Origin: Plectosphaerella cucumerina
Lineage: Eukaryota; Ascomycota; Sordariomycetes; Glomerellales; Plectosphaerellaceae
DNA: 64,000 nt
Direction of reading: 5' to 3'
Assembly: GCA_020746995.1 (NCBI GenBank)
Contig: JAGPXD010000001.1
Span: forward strand, 2,666,001 to 2,730,000
In this document: in pieces, positions 22,713 to 34,179 of the stretch
How the letters are laid out: each line of letters begins with the position of its first letter
How positions within the stretch are numbered: the first letter of the stretch is position 1
Position numbers and translations under genes: made by a program
The notes under the pieces: generated by a model
What the model saw: the letters and a program-made list of their open reading frames with translations, nothing else
Database searches by the model: none
Told to the model about the DNA's origin: nothing

Positions 22713-23560
22713 TCAGTACTCCTCCTCCGAGTTATCCAGAAAGTGGATTTTAGGGAACTTTGTCCATCCGTGTTCGTTCAACAACCCCTTCGCCCAAGAG
22801 CGGAGTCCTTCATGCCCTTCACCCCCGTCGTTGATCTCTGGGCGAGCAGGATCTGTAACCGATCGAGCGCTGTAGAGGAGTGCCGTCTTGGCAGATGGGG
22901 TCAACTGAGGAAGGGACAGCAAGGTAAAATTAACCCAGCATTTTCTTCGGTCATGGATGATTACCGTGCGCACCTGGGGGCACAACCCTGCTACGTGGCT
23001 GACGCCAATGACCAAGAGTCCCAGCTGGCCGTTTTCGAATGCGACGTGCTTGAAAAGGGACACCTCGCATGGATCCAGGAGCTTCAACACGTTGCTGGCG
23101 CGGCCGTCCTGGCCGATGTGTACCACAGTGTGTTCCCAGTCTATCCAAAAGGCCCGGGTGTCTGACCCGTCATCCGACACTACAAAACACGGAGTCAGTA
23201 ATTTCTTCTTTGGGCTGTCTCAGGGGTCACCGGGAGCCTGCAGGAATCATGCCAAATGACACAAGAGCAGGAGTAACTCATGACTGAGCCGGTATGGGTG
23301 ATGAAGAACTGGGGGTTGACTGCACTTCTGATCGGGTTGGTCATGACGGTTTCCATCTCAAATCGAGATTCTCTGCAAGCAAGTCCCGCCAGGTACGGCG
23401 TGGGACCAACTGGGACCAGGGTCGGATCCCTCCTTTGCAGGGGAGGATCCCAGTAGTTATCCTCGCGCATGACGGTAAACCAAACAGCAGAGGCTTGAAT
23501 AGCCTTGCGCCAGATCTGTAGACGAATCTCAGCAAGCAAGCGAGGGAAGAGAGTTAACAT
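22713..23560 (-). CDS. 2EXR-domain protein, tandem copy 2 (one putative intron or pseudogene)
   Basis: Two minus-strand frames match copy 1 end to end. The N-terminal part (from 23560) has LTLFPRLLAEIRLQIWRKA, then VGPTPYLAGLACRESR. The C-terminal part (about 23178-22713) has FWIDWEHTVVHIGQ, CPQVRTVIIHD and LTPSAKTALLY, ending Glu-Glu-Glu-Tyr-stop. Between them lies a segment absent from copy 1. It has a good acceptor side (CTGACTCCGTGTTTTGTAG) but only weak donor candidates (GTTACT near 23277 or GTGTCA near 23264), so the exact first-exon end is unresolved. Either this is an intron gained or kept only in copy 2, or the copy is decaying. Divergence from copy 1 is substantial, so the duplication is not very recent. 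Function is unknown, as for the whole family. Confidence 0.55.
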
Positions 23561-25522
23561 CTCCGCGGTGTCAAAATGGGGTGGAGGATTGAAGACGATA
23601 AGTGTGTGCCTCTGAGGAAAGTGTTGAAATATGCTGGAGCTTTGGTTAAGGCTTACTTTGAGTGTTCTGGGCTAATAGATTTATATGTGTTGAGAATGGA
23701 ACTTGACAATGATTGCCGTGCCTATTCGGTCAGCGGTACAAGAACAAAGTGAAGGAGAAAGAGTCAGTGCTCCTTCAAAGTCATTAACCGCCATTGCTCG
23801 GGCTCTGGAACTCTGACTGTGTTTGAACACGAAGGACCACAACCTCACAAAGGGACAATGTTACTGTTTTTGATTCTTCAACTAAAGGTAAGCCACGGAC
23901 TTGATTGTTTGTGTCACTCCCAATCAGATGTCGAGTGTGTCCGAATCAGCTTCATTATTCCCGTGTCCGTGTCTATCCAGGTTTATTGTGTCTACCTAGG
24001 TAGTAGCGACCTGACCCGGTCACTATCAAGAGAGTATCACAACTCAAGTGCCTGAAGTAGGAAGACATTTTTTTTGTTTTCAGGGAGGGGAGGGGGGGCT
24101 GGAAGCGTGTGATATTATTAAGAAGAAGAATATAGACTTCTTAAACTAATCTATTAGGTATAACTTGATTAGAATTAGGTTTATCTAAATATAGTTTTAA
24201 GTAGTACTCAAGATCACATTACAGAAATTACATTTATAGGTACTACCTGGGTAAATAGATAAGTCCAGGGGTAACTCTGGGCTTAATAGTGTACCTTAGT
24301 GCCCCGCTTAATTGATCACAGCTAGCGACCTTCCCCTCCAGACCAGACCCTCTCGTCAGCGATAACAGGCGCTGGGCGTGACCACAAACATCATCGACTA
24401 TGGCCAAGTGCAGAAGGTGGTCCTCTTTCTGCGGGCGTTGCTTGCTGGAGAGGCAGCCTTTTCCCGGGTGGCAAGGGCCTGTTGTGAAAGAGGATCAATT
24501 GGAGCTGCTTCGAAGATGCAAGCCCTTTACCCCTCCCTGTCTGTCCGCCTAGGATCCCGCAGATGCAGAACATGTCTCCCCGGCTGTCTGCATTCTGACT
24601 CGACAGGAGGCAATATGTCGAGATGCCGACATTTGCCCAGAAACCGACTGAAGCTCAAAAATCATGTGCCGTGTCTCAGGCACACGCGTGTGGGTGTTCT
24701 CCCGAATCCCAACAGATCGGGCGGCCGTACCCCGCTGAATTCCATTGCTCGAGCTGGGCGATGGCGGGCAGAAAGACTAGAAACTCCTCCGCGAATAGCT
24801 TCGCGCGGGGTTTCCAGCAGCACGCCAGCACCTGAGACATTGTCGCTCAACATTTCCGCCCATCTGGACGGTGCAGGGCAGTCGACAACATGTGATCCCC
24901 TGGCCAAAAGCCAAGGGAGGGAGCCAATTCTCAGATGCAAAAGGCAGGGGTTCGTGCAGTGCATGCATCTCAACTCCGATCTGCTCGTCCGCTGCTGCCA
25001 AGATGCCAAGATGCCCCGTGGCAGCGGGCTCGGCTTCGGCAAGATTCCCAGAGCTTGGCGTCGAGGGCGCGTCCCATCATCCGCGATGATCGTGCGTCAA
25101 TTTACGCGCAGGGCCGCGGGGTAGCTCTCAGCTTCTGGGATGAGAGGCCACGTGATTATTGTCACCGTACCCCTCCCTTCCGAATGGTGCCACGGGGCCG
25201 TTAGTTCCTCGGAACATTCGCTAGGCTTCTAGGTCCTGAACTCCGGGCCTTGCCTAAACTACGACACCCTCTCCAAATGGACAGGTTGGAGCCTCAACTA
25301 GATGCAACCCTCCTGTTTGGCGAACATGTCTGATCAACAAGCTCCCGCTGTCCAACAGACCCAAACCACCACATCAAATCATCACGCAGCAAAAACATGG
25401 TAAGAATGTGATTGTCCATTCCAGTCTAATCCCAAAAACGCCGCAGGCTATGTCCTCGCCCGCCCTTCCCAAAACGCCAGGCTACCTCTACCCAAAGAAA
25501 ACCGAACCACCAATCTACCCGC
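23561..25522. other. intergenic region with AT-rich tract at 24060-24310
   Basis: Bases 23561-23900 repeat the upstream DNA of copy 1. Bases 24067-24310 are extremely AT-rich, with many TA dinucleotides, as in decayed repeat DNA. From about 24310 GC content recovers. The longest frame beyond that point begins with GTG, has no domain, and I do not call it a gene. Confidence 0.5.
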
Positions 25523-26593
25523 CTACGCAGCCGTCGGCATCAGGGGGAAGAAACCTGCCCTCTCGGAGATGCCCGGCGTCATCATCACATCGGCCAGCTC
25601 GCGCTCAATACCCGGCGACAGCACAGCAAGGCGAGGCACGGCGTTGCGGCTGGACACACGACGCCACATGTTAGCACGGGGGTTGAACCGCGCCGGCATG
25701 CCCTGGCCTCCAGTACGGCGCTCGTCCTCGGCGCGGATCGACTCAAGCTCACGCTGGATATCGGCAAACGTGTCGAACGGCGTGTAGGCGATCTTGTTCT
25801 CGATGCAGTACTCCTCAAGGCGCAGGCCACGGCGGGCGAAGAGAACATCAGCCTGGCGGGCGGCGGGGAGGTCGGAGACACCGTCGCCGATGAAGACGAT
25901 GAGGGGCACGGTGCCGTCGTCACCCTGCATCTCGAGCTCGCCGTGGGCCTGGGCGCGGGCCTCAGCCATGGAGAGAGCCTTGTCGTGGCCGAGGACCGAG
26001 TCGCCGTGACGCCAGACGGGACGCCACTCGGAGCCGTCAGCGCTGATCTCAGCGTCGTTGGCGACAATATCGATGCGGGCCGAGGCCTCCTCGCCGAGGA
26101 AGACGTCGAGGACGCGGCGGAGGACGGGCTTGAGACCGGCGGAGATGACGTTGAAGGGCATGTTGTTACGGATGCAGTAGTCGTGGAAGGCGCGGAAGTC
26201 CGGGTCGATCTCGAGCGAGGCCTTCATGATCTCGAAGCCATCGTCAAAGGGCACGTTGAGGGAGGCCCACATCTCGTCCGACACCTCGCGGAAGGACCGC
26301 TCGCCCGTCTTGATCTGCTCGTCGAGGATCTCGCGCTTCTCGGGGCCGCAGCCGTGGGCGTCGAAGAGGATGTGGCCGGTGTCCTGCATGAAGATTGTGC
26401 CGTCAAAGTCTGGCGGGGAAGGACTGGAGTCAGCTTCGTTCCTGTGGAGAGGACATGTGGGCAGTGGAGAAGAATGCGTACCGGAGAAGCAGATGATCTT
26501 CCTCTTCTTGGTCTCGCTCAGCACCGGGAGCGCGGTGGAGGTGGCCAGCTCCTTGGCGGGCATGGCCGCGGGGGGTGTGATGGCGATAGGCAT
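25523..26593 (-). CDS. HAD-superfamily phosphatase (PHOSPHO/SerB-like)
   Basis: Two exons (26482-26593, 25523-26409) give 332 residues; the 72-base intron has donor GTACGC and acceptor GCCAG. Splicing creates the nucleophile motif itself: exon 1 ends in Ser37 plus one base and exon 2 completes DFDGT (38-42), with Asp38 and Asp40 as nucleophile and general acid. Motif II is VISAG with Ser127, motif III is Lys181 in GHDK, and motif IV is GDGVSD (212-217). The cap insertion between motifs I and II is helical. This layout matches the phosphoserine phosphatase/MtnX-like subgroup found in fungi (yeast YNL010W-like). It hydrolyses a small phosphate ester; the substrate cannot be told from sequence. 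A cytosolic location is likely, as there is no convincing targeting signal. Confidence 0.9.
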   Translation of the reverse strand: MPIAITPPAAMPAKELATSTALPVLSETKKRKIICFSGTHSSPLPTCPLHRNEADSSPSPPDFDGTIFMQDTGHILFDAHGCGPEKREILDEQIKTGERSFREVSDEMWASLNVPFDDGFEIMKASLEIDPDFRAFHDYCIRNNMPFNVISAGLKPVLRRVLDVFLGEEASARIDIVANDAEISADGSEWRPVWRHGDSVLGHDKALSMAEARAQAHGELEMQGDDGTVPLIVFIGDGVSDLPAARQADVLFARRGLRLEEYCIENKIAYTPFDTFADIQRELESIRAEDERRTGGQGMPARFNPRANMWRRVSSRNAVPRLAVLSPGIERELADVMMTPGISERAGFFPLMPTAA

Positions 26594-28569
26594 GGTGGAG
26601 GATGTTATGGGTGTGTTTGTGGTTGGGATATTGTGTCCTTGGTGAGCGCTTTGGATGCGATACTGATTTCGACACACAACCCGCACAGCGAGCCGCAGGT
26701 TCTTATACACACAATAACCACCCTCGGCTGTGCGCAGCCATCCGCCCCCCTTAGCGCCGGAACTCCCTTTTCCTACGATGGGCGATGGCGATGACGATGA
26801 CGATGCCTGCCCGCCGTCTAGCCTCGCACCGCACCAAGCAACGGGGGGCCCAGCCAGTACGTCAACGTCAGGCCCGACACGGCGGCCAACCGAAGCCGCC
26901 AAGGGCCGCCGGGGGCTGGAGCACGTTTTCGATCTAGACGGGGTCAGCGCCGTCAGTCTGCATCCAGCAAAACAGGCACCCCCCTCGGAAGCCAAGCTAG
27001 CCGCCGGCAACGAGCGGTGGGGTGGAGGGGGAGGGGCGTTGCTGTTTGGCCGTTCCCGGCCGTGAAAAAAAGAGCCGCAGCGCCAGCCTGCCAGCCCCTG
27101 GTTGGTGTGCTGCCACTCACAAGATAGACGAACGGGCGAGACTTTGGGATCGGCACTGCGAGATACCCTCGTACAACCCAGGCCCCCTCGTCTAGAGCGG
27201 GAATTTACTGGAGCTCGCCCCTGGGGAAGATACGAAGATCATGAGCTTAGCAGTCTCTTCACGTTTCTCGCCTTCGTGGAACCCGAGAGGCGAGGTCCAG
27301 ACGATTGTGGTTCTGGACGGTTAACGGGTGCCCCATCGACACTAGGATTTCATCGAAAAGCTAGACGGGAAGAAAGGGGCCGAGGGGGGCGAAATGGCAT
27401 TCTGCCCGATGCCTCCGAGCGGAAATCAACGACTCAACTCGACGCGACTCGATAAAATCCCTCCTCGATCCCTAGGCAATCCTGCACAATGACCTAGGTG
27501 GTCGATGCGCCCCCGATGGCTCGTGGCCTTGGCAAACTGCCCTCGTCCTTTCATGTCGGTGAGACGGCGCGGACCCTGACCGAACGAACGAACGAACGAA
27601 CGCCGGGACATGGGAGCGAGGGGGGGTTGTTGAGGGATATTTTCTGGATACACCGTCCATGATGTCATGCCGGTGGGGGCGTGCAGCTGCTGCGGCCGAA
27701 AAATGCGACAGGAAATCCATCGAACCGGGCCCGCCCGCCCGCCGTGCGACTCGCCGGATGCGTGTTTTGGACGGGACGGGCGCCGTGCAATCGTCGACGA
27801 CTCGGACTCCCTCCCGCGCCCCGCGAGGAATGGGAGTTGTGGAACAAGCGGTGAAGCGTCGACATGTCATCCCCTCTCCCTTTCCTTCTCTCTGCTTGGC
27901 TATCGGATGCAACCATCGTCGCGATGTCGACGTGATGGTTGCAATGCATTTCGCATGTGAAGTGTGCAAACAAAATACGTCGATGACTGCGTCACACGAA
28001 AAGTCGTGATCGTTCCTCAACGTTCCCCGTCTCCCGTCCCCGTCCCCGTCCCGACGTGGGAGTCACTGCCCCTGACTATCTACTTCCCGAGCCAGATGAT
28101 GTCAGATCACTGCTCGAACAGGCTAGAATTACCGACAAACAACCAGACCGTCCCGACCGTCCCCCCCTCCGTCGTCGTCGCTCAGGTCCGGCGCCTCGCC
28201 GGAAGCGGCCCCTTCGGTCACCCGCGGTGCGGTGCGGCTAACATTAGTCGGTCCAGCGCAGTCTCACCTCACCCACACCACCGGAGCCTCACGGCCGGCC
28301 GTCCGCCGCATTCTCTTCCCCCCCTCGGACGCCGCTCGCCGAAGTGGTCGGAACACTGCATTTCTGTCATCTGCCGCCTCCTCAATGTGCACATCCCGCA
28401 GCCAATGCCCCCTACTAGGTATCCATCCATGTGTATCATGACGCTGGACTGCTGTCCTTCTTTTGTAATCTTTGGCCAGCCCCTGCCGTGGGGAGGCCCT
28501 TGCCGTTTACGCCTAAATGACCAACTCCACGACGCTGTCTTCCACGCTCACCAATCTCTTCCTCCCTCC
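26594..28569. other. intergenic region
   Basis: I see no supportable gene over about 2 kb upstream of the phosphatase and downstream of epsilon-COP. A perfect (CGAA)5 repeat lies at 27581-27600, and a GTCCCC-type run near 28028-28052. Confidence 0.5.
27581..27600. repeat. (CGAA)5 simple repeat
   Basis: Five perfect copies of the tetranucleotide CGAA lie in intergenic DNA. No function is evident. Confidence 0.85.
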
Positions 28570-29633
28570 TCATGCCGACACCTTGGGGCTGTATTTGGCC
28601 GCGGCCTTGTCGAACAGGGCGCTCTTCTCCTCGAGGTCCGTGAGCAGCGGGTGCGAGGCATCGGCAGCCTGCAGCTTCCTGTAGTACAACGGCGTTTAGC
28701 ATGCTGCTGCGCTTCGTGGCAAAAGGGAGAGGGGGAACAGCATACGCAGTGAGCTCCGCGGAGTCCTTGCCGGCAATGACGTTGAGCACGAGCAGGTTGG
28801 CGATGGCCTGGGCGTACGAGGGGTCCTTCTTGATGGCCTGGTCGAGGGCAGCCTCGGCCTCCTCGGTGCGTCCAAGGTGCAGCTCGGCGACGGCCTGCGA
28901 GACGAGCGTGACGATGGAGGATGTGGCGGGGGCCTGGGCGAGCTCCTCCCAGACGTAGAAAGCCTGCTGATACTTTTCGCCGCCCTGGAATCATGTGTCA
29001 GCTTTATGCAATCCTCCCCTCTTTCCTTAATGGACGTACCTGGCGCAGGGCGACCCAGGACTCGGCCAGGTTCACGAGCAGGCTATCCTGTCCCCACCGC
29101 CTGGCTGCGGTGACCTCCTTGAGCGCGAGGTCGTTGCGGTTCTGTTGGAGGTGGATCTGAACGATAAGGGCGACGGCGTCGACTGGAAGAGAAACCAATT
29201 AGCACGGCAAAGCGAATGGCGAGGACGACGTCGACTCACGGCTTCCCTGGTGCTGCGACAGCAACGCAAGAGCCTCCTCTGACAGGCCAGCGGCCTGCAG
29301 CACGGTACCTCCGACGACCTGGACGGTGGCGTTCTCTCCCTCCGTCTCGGCCAGCTTCTTGACCGCAGCGACGGCCTCCTCGGCGTCGCCCAGGGTCAGG
29401 CGAGCGAGCGCGGCAACGGCGGCCAGCTCCGAGCCCTTGCTGCCCTTGATCTCGGCGAGGACATCTTCAGCCTGGCCCAGGGCAATGCGGGAGCGCAGGA
29501 CCAACACCTGTGCGGGCACGGCGTTCTCGGGCGACAGCGACGACGTGTCGTAGTCGATGACCTCCTGGTACTGGCCCTGGTGGAAGTGGTTGTGGAGGTT
29601 GATGAGCTCGCCCTCAGCCGAGTAGGGATCCAT
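28570..29633 (-). CDS. sec28: coatomer epsilon subunit (epsilon-COP)
   Basis: Four exons on the minus strand (29240-29633, 29040-29182, 28746-28984, 28570-28678) encode 294 residues, the usual size of epsilon-COP. The introns are 57, 55 and 67 bases with GTGAGT, GTACGT and GTATGC donors, and every joint keeps the frame. The protein begins MDPYSAEGELINLHNHFHQG and consists of short helical TPR-like repeats, with conserved WVALRQGGEKYQQAFYVWEE across the second joint and repeated Ala-rich helices (LGRTEEAEAALDQAIKKDP). Epsilon-COP stabilises alpha-COP in the COPI coat, which returns cargo from Golgi to endoplasmic reticulum. The gene shares a 762-base divergent promoter region with the gene at 30396. 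Nothing suggests a defect. Confidence 0.95.
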
Positions 29634-30395
29634 GGTGGGTGGTCGGGGGTTTGTTATCGGGGTGGAGGAGGGGTTGTCGGGAGCTTGTCGAGGGGTGGTT
29701 GACGGTCGTGATGTTGAAGGGACAGCTGTGCTTCGAGGGTCCACGGCCGATGTCAGATGCGCCACAGCATTGGAGGTGTCGGTGTGGGTACTGTGGGGCA
29801 GGAACCGAAATCCGATGGTGGTCCGAGCGTCAGCCCCTGAATGGCCACTGATGCTAACTTCAACTATTTCAGGGGATCACGACCACCAGGGGCATAGGTC
29901 TCCAGGTGCAAAAACACGGGAGGTTGATACTATTCATTCCAATACAGACTCATTTTTGGGGTCCTTGCTATGAGGTTGCTCTGCCTGTAGATTCGAGTTG
30001 GGTTTGTGGCCCTGGACATATCCCTAAGGCACACCAGGAACTGCCTGTGGCGGCCTGAACATGCACTGGACATCTTGAAAACACTGTACTGTCACTGGCG
30101 AACATAGCATGTCCCAACACGTCCTGGGTGATGCTGAGGCACGCGTCACGCCTGACGCGCTAGCAGGTCAACAGCTCGTCGCCTACCACACGTATTTCGC
30201 ATCTTTCCTTACCCACGAATTCTTTCCTGAAAACTCCATACCCTTCCCGAGCCGAGAATCACCTCCTCAACCGCGAAGCTCGCCAACGAGATTCAGCACG
30301 CATTGTTCATTCTTCCTTTTTGACTTGCACATTGTTGCAACCCCTGAATCACCTGCTCCTCACGAGTTCCCACCTTTCTCACCCACCGAGCCGCG
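29634..30395. promoter_or_regulatory. divergent promoter region of epsilon-COP and the disordered-protein gene
   Basis: This gene-free region lies between two start codons facing away from each other. I see no canonical TATA box, and the bases just before 30396 are pyrimidine-rich. Confidence 0.45.
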
Positions 30396-33248
30396 ATGAT
30401 GTCGTCGCGCGGCAGTGAAAAGCCGCACGCGGCTCAGGCTGCAGACAATCAAACCGGCCAATCTCGCGAAGCCACAGATTCTGCTACTGACACTCCACAG
30501 GAGAGCATCCTGGATCGAAAGCGGCCTATCAACAGTACTGCCACCAGCTTCACCTCCAGCTTCAGCCGCCCTTCCTCCGCTGGCAAGGACAAGAAGGGCA
30601 CTGCCTCCTCCGTATCCACAGCCTCAAGCACTCGCGAGCACGCATCTTCCCTCTCTACTACCAGCAGCCGCAGGCCCACAGGCGGATCAGGCAAAGGAGG
30701 CGTCAGGGACATTGTCTCGCTATTCGAGCGACAAGCGGACAAGCCCTCCGCAAGCCCAGATCAAGCAGGTACAAAGCCTTCACTCTCCATCTCCCAGCGC
30801 AAGGCATCTTTCGGTACCGCACTTTCTGCGCAGAAGCACGCCAAGGAGAAATCCGTTCACACGCCTCCCATTCCCACACGCCAGCAGTCCCCCAAGCCTA
30901 GTCGCAACCAAGACATCATCCCGACTTCCGTTCCCGGATCCGAGGAAGACGATCTCACCTTTCGCGAGTACCAGCAATATTTCAGCTGCGCAGGTCCCAA
31001 GCAAGACAAGCCCTTCAAGAAGACTCTTGGAGATCCCGCCATTCAGAAGAAGAAGTCGTACGGAGCAATTGGTACAATGAGCTCCCCACAAGACAAGAAG
31101 CCTGGCCAGGACAGCCCTGAGCCCAACCGCCGCGTCGGACAGGACTTCTCCGTCAAAGAGAAGGTTGAAACCCTCAAAGGTATGTGTTTCACTGCTTGAT
31201 TTCTCATGAACAAGTCTAATGCAGTGCAGACAATGGTCAGGACAAGGCTATCGCAGTCAAGAAAAACGACAGCACCCAATCGCCCGAGACGAAGAGTAAG
31301 AAGGGCTTCATACGGCGGACTCTCCTGCCTTTGATTACTGACTGTTTCAAAGGCTTTGTTGTGTCTCCCGCTCATGCAGCTGTTCTTGACACAGTTCCCG
31401 AGCCTGTTTCTGCTCCCATCACGGGTAAGTCCTTTGTTCTAGATGCATCCCCGTTTCATATACTGACCATCACCAGCCAAGGACAAGACCGTCCCTGAGC
31501 CAGCCACTGGTCCCGAGCACAAAGCCGTCGCCAAGCCCATCTTCGGTCTTCGCAACTTCTCGCGCCCCCAAGTTCAGGCCAATGCTGCCGACGTTCCTGC
31601 TTCAGCGCCCGCTACTTCTGAGACTGCCGTTCCGAAGCCTGCCAACCCTGAGCCCGCTGCCCCAAAGCCCGCCAACACTGAGCACGCTGCTTCAGAGCCC
31701 GTTACTACTCAGCCTGTTGCTCCCAAGCCTTCTGGTTCGCAGCCCGCCGCTGCTAAGCCTTCCACTACCATCCCTGACGAGCCTTCTCTTCACAAAACCT
31801 ACTACGACACCGACACATCTTCGGTCTACTCCTCTGGTGTCGAGTCTGAAGCTGAGATCACCGTCATCGATTGCAGGAAGACCACGAGCCTTCCCACCGC
31901 CACCGAGCACAAGCATCCCGTCGTGAAGAACGCCAAAGATGGCAGCGCCGACAAGTCCAGCCCATACCCCCAGGACATCACCCCCCAACCTCGCAGCCGA
32001 GAGGAGGCAGAGGCGTTCTAGAGCAACGTCCGCTCCCAACTCCACGTCTCCGACGACGAGGTCGACGAAACCTTCGACCAGAAACAGAAGCAGCGCGCAG
32101 CCCCCGACGCCAGCGCCGAAGCCCGCCTCAGGGCCAAGACCTGGGCCAACCACCGCTCCTACAACATCGACAGAGGCCACAACCCTCACTTTCCGCCCGT
32201 CGGCAAAGACACCCTCGCGTGGCGGGACGAGCGCGTCGCCAACACGTCCAAGGCCTCCCTCTCGCCGAAGAAGCCGACCGCCAGTCCCAACTATGAGCAG
32301 ATGTACAGCAACCGCACAAAGGCCGCCTACACCAGCCCCGTTCCTGCTCCCCTTCGTCTCGCCTCTCGCGAGACCAAAAAGCTCAGCGAGAGTACCTTCA
32401 AGCCCGCCGTCGCCGACGAGGACAAGACCACTTTCCTCGAGGACAGCACCGACGAGTCAATCAACGAGGTGACCGCCCTCCTTGACGCTGAGGTCAGTGA
32501 GAAGTGGCGCAGCCAGCCAGTGGACGAGATCGGCTCCGGAGTGCGCATCTGGAACGCCAACGAGCACAGAAACCCTTCGGGCAGGATCGAGCCCAGGGAC
32601 GACCGCAAGCCGGCGGCCGGAGGACGAACCGCCAAGCGCGACAACCACCATGGCATCGTCCATGGCAACAACATCAGCAACCAGTGGCACTTCCCCGCCA
32701 CTGCCGCAACCCCTCGTCACCCGCCCTCCGGTGCCGAGCCCACCCCCGAGGACCCGTGGGGCCTCGAGTCACTCGTCCAGCGAATGGATGTCCTTGACGA
32801 CTTCTTCGACATCACGCCCGCTGACCGCCGCGACTTCCGTGCCGAGGTAGACGAAGAGCTGGACGCCCAGCGGGCCAGGCACGAGGCCGCCTTCGCCCGT
32901 GCCGCAGGCCAGCCGGGCACCTACGGCCTCGACGAGGCCGCCATGGCCAAGGAGCGGGCGCGTCGCGCCGAGAACCAGGCCGCGGGCGACCGCATCGTCA
33001 GCTCGCTCCACGAGACCATGGCGCGCATCATGGGCTCGAGCTCGCCGGCCGGTCCGGCCACGCCTCCCGCTGCGCCCGCAGCCGCGACTCCGGGCACCCC
33101 CCGCCGATACACGGCGGACAAGCCCAACCCGCCGCCCCTGGTTACTCGCCAGGAACAGCGCCGCGAGAAGGTCAAGGCCTCGGTGCGGCGTAGGGGGAGC
33201 AAGGGCTCCGGAGGCAGCGTGGCGCCCCCCGGCCCAGGCTGGATTTAG
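30396..33248 (+). CDS. large disordered protein of unknown function, interrupted by an in-frame TAG
   Basis: Four exons are proposed: 30396-31179, 31230-31295, 31380-31424 and 31477-33248, with introns of 50, 84 and 52 bases; the last has a perfect TACTGAC branch site. The reading frame then runs to a stop at 33248 (888 codons) except for a TAG at 32019-32021, codon 480. Sequence on both sides has the same codon bias and character. The N-terminal part is Ser/Thr/Lys-rich with a conserved-looking core (FREYQQYFSCAGPKQDK) and a Pro-Lys-Ala repeat region near 31580-31770. Beyond the stop come charged blocks (VRSQLHVSDDEVDETFD; TWANHRSYNIDRGHN; EDPWGLESLVQRMDVLDDFF). The TAG could be a true nonsense codon, a base-call error, or the acceptor of an unrecognised intron; a weak in-phase donor (GTGAAG) sits 99 bases upstream. 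The second intron could also end at 31352. I recognise no family. Confidence 0.65.
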
Positions 33249-33891
33249 GCGGTCGGGAGACGAAGAGAGGAAGGAGGAGATTTTTCTTGTTAGAGTTTGC
33301 TTGTTTGAGTAGTAGGGAAGGCACGGAGCCTTTATATTGAGAAATTGTACGAGTGTTGTAATCCTTTTTTTGCCAGACCGTGACGCGGGCGGTGCGAGCC
33401 TGGGTAATGGGCGAACTTCCAGAGGAGACGAGGATATTCCTGATCGACCGGCATCAGCCCGATCAACCTCAGCAAGGTTACCGCTCCCTCGTACGTCCCC
33501 TTTTCGCCTTATAAATAGGTTTCTTCAAAAGTGATCTTGCGCTATCTCACGTTCTCCACGCCCAGCCGTGGACCCGCACTTGTGTATGCGGTGACGTCTG
33601 GACGAAAGGGGCTTCTCTCACCTGTCACTTTGCCTTCTACTCTATAAGAGGGAAGAAGCGGCTAGGCTGAAGCTGTATATTTGAAGAACGCAAAAGTCAG
33701 CGAGCCCGTCATCCCCTTGCGGAGCCCGGGCTCAGGGGCTTTCCAAGCCTTCTCCTGCAAAATGGGAGGGTTCGTTGAGGAGGCTTGAGATCCGACGAAG
33801 GAGGGAGAAGGTTGGAACTGAACATGAACGCCTAGCTCCCTGGCGAGCCTGCCAACCCCCTGCGGTGCCCGTGCTCGGGGCTTCGAAGAAA
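33249..33891. other. intergenic region at the start of the second accessory patch
   Basis: I see no supportable gene. The 3' flank of the disordered-protein gene passes into a lower-GC patch with TTATAAATAG near 33510 and CTATAAGAG near 33640, the latter resembling a TATA box. Confidence 0.45.
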
Positions 33892-34005
33892 TTTTCAGCA
33901 AAGTCGCGTGTTAACGGCGGGAACTTCTGCGGCGGCGTTCTTTTGAACGCCGACACAGTCCTCACCGCGGCTCATCGCCCGTGCAATCTGACATCAGGTT
34001 TGTGA
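33892..34005 (+). pseudogene. trypsin-like (S1) protease fragment
   Basis: A 37-codon stretch ending in TGA at 34005 reads as the middle of a chymotrypsin-fold protease: a CGGVLLNADTVLTAAH block with the catalytic His at 33973-33975. The residue after that His, normally Cys (AAHC), is Arg here (CGC for TGC, a one-base change). No propeptide or IVGG start precedes it, and no Asp or Ser catalytic block follows. It is a stranded exon-sized piece, so I call it a pseudogene relic. Family assignment rests on this one motif. Confidence 0.65.
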
Positions 34006-34179
34006 GACGACCCGCGGTAACTTTAGCGGCGAACTGTATCACATTTTACGCAACTATTACTATTTATTACTATATTCACGAAAGATAGGCTATGTTTTTT
34101 CAGAAGCTCTACTCTTGATTCGTAGGAACTTACCGAAGCGGGACATATTATATGGTAAGTTGAGCAGATCAGGGCGGCG

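Noticed and set aside
24067..24310. RIP-mutated transposon
   Set aside because: The tract is AT- and TA-rich as RIP would produce, but no element or parent copy is recognisable and no RIP index was computed, so I report only the composition.
24378..25124. 248-codon frame on the plus strand
   Set aside because: Begins with GTG, cysteine/arginine-rich without pattern, no domain and no promoter signal.
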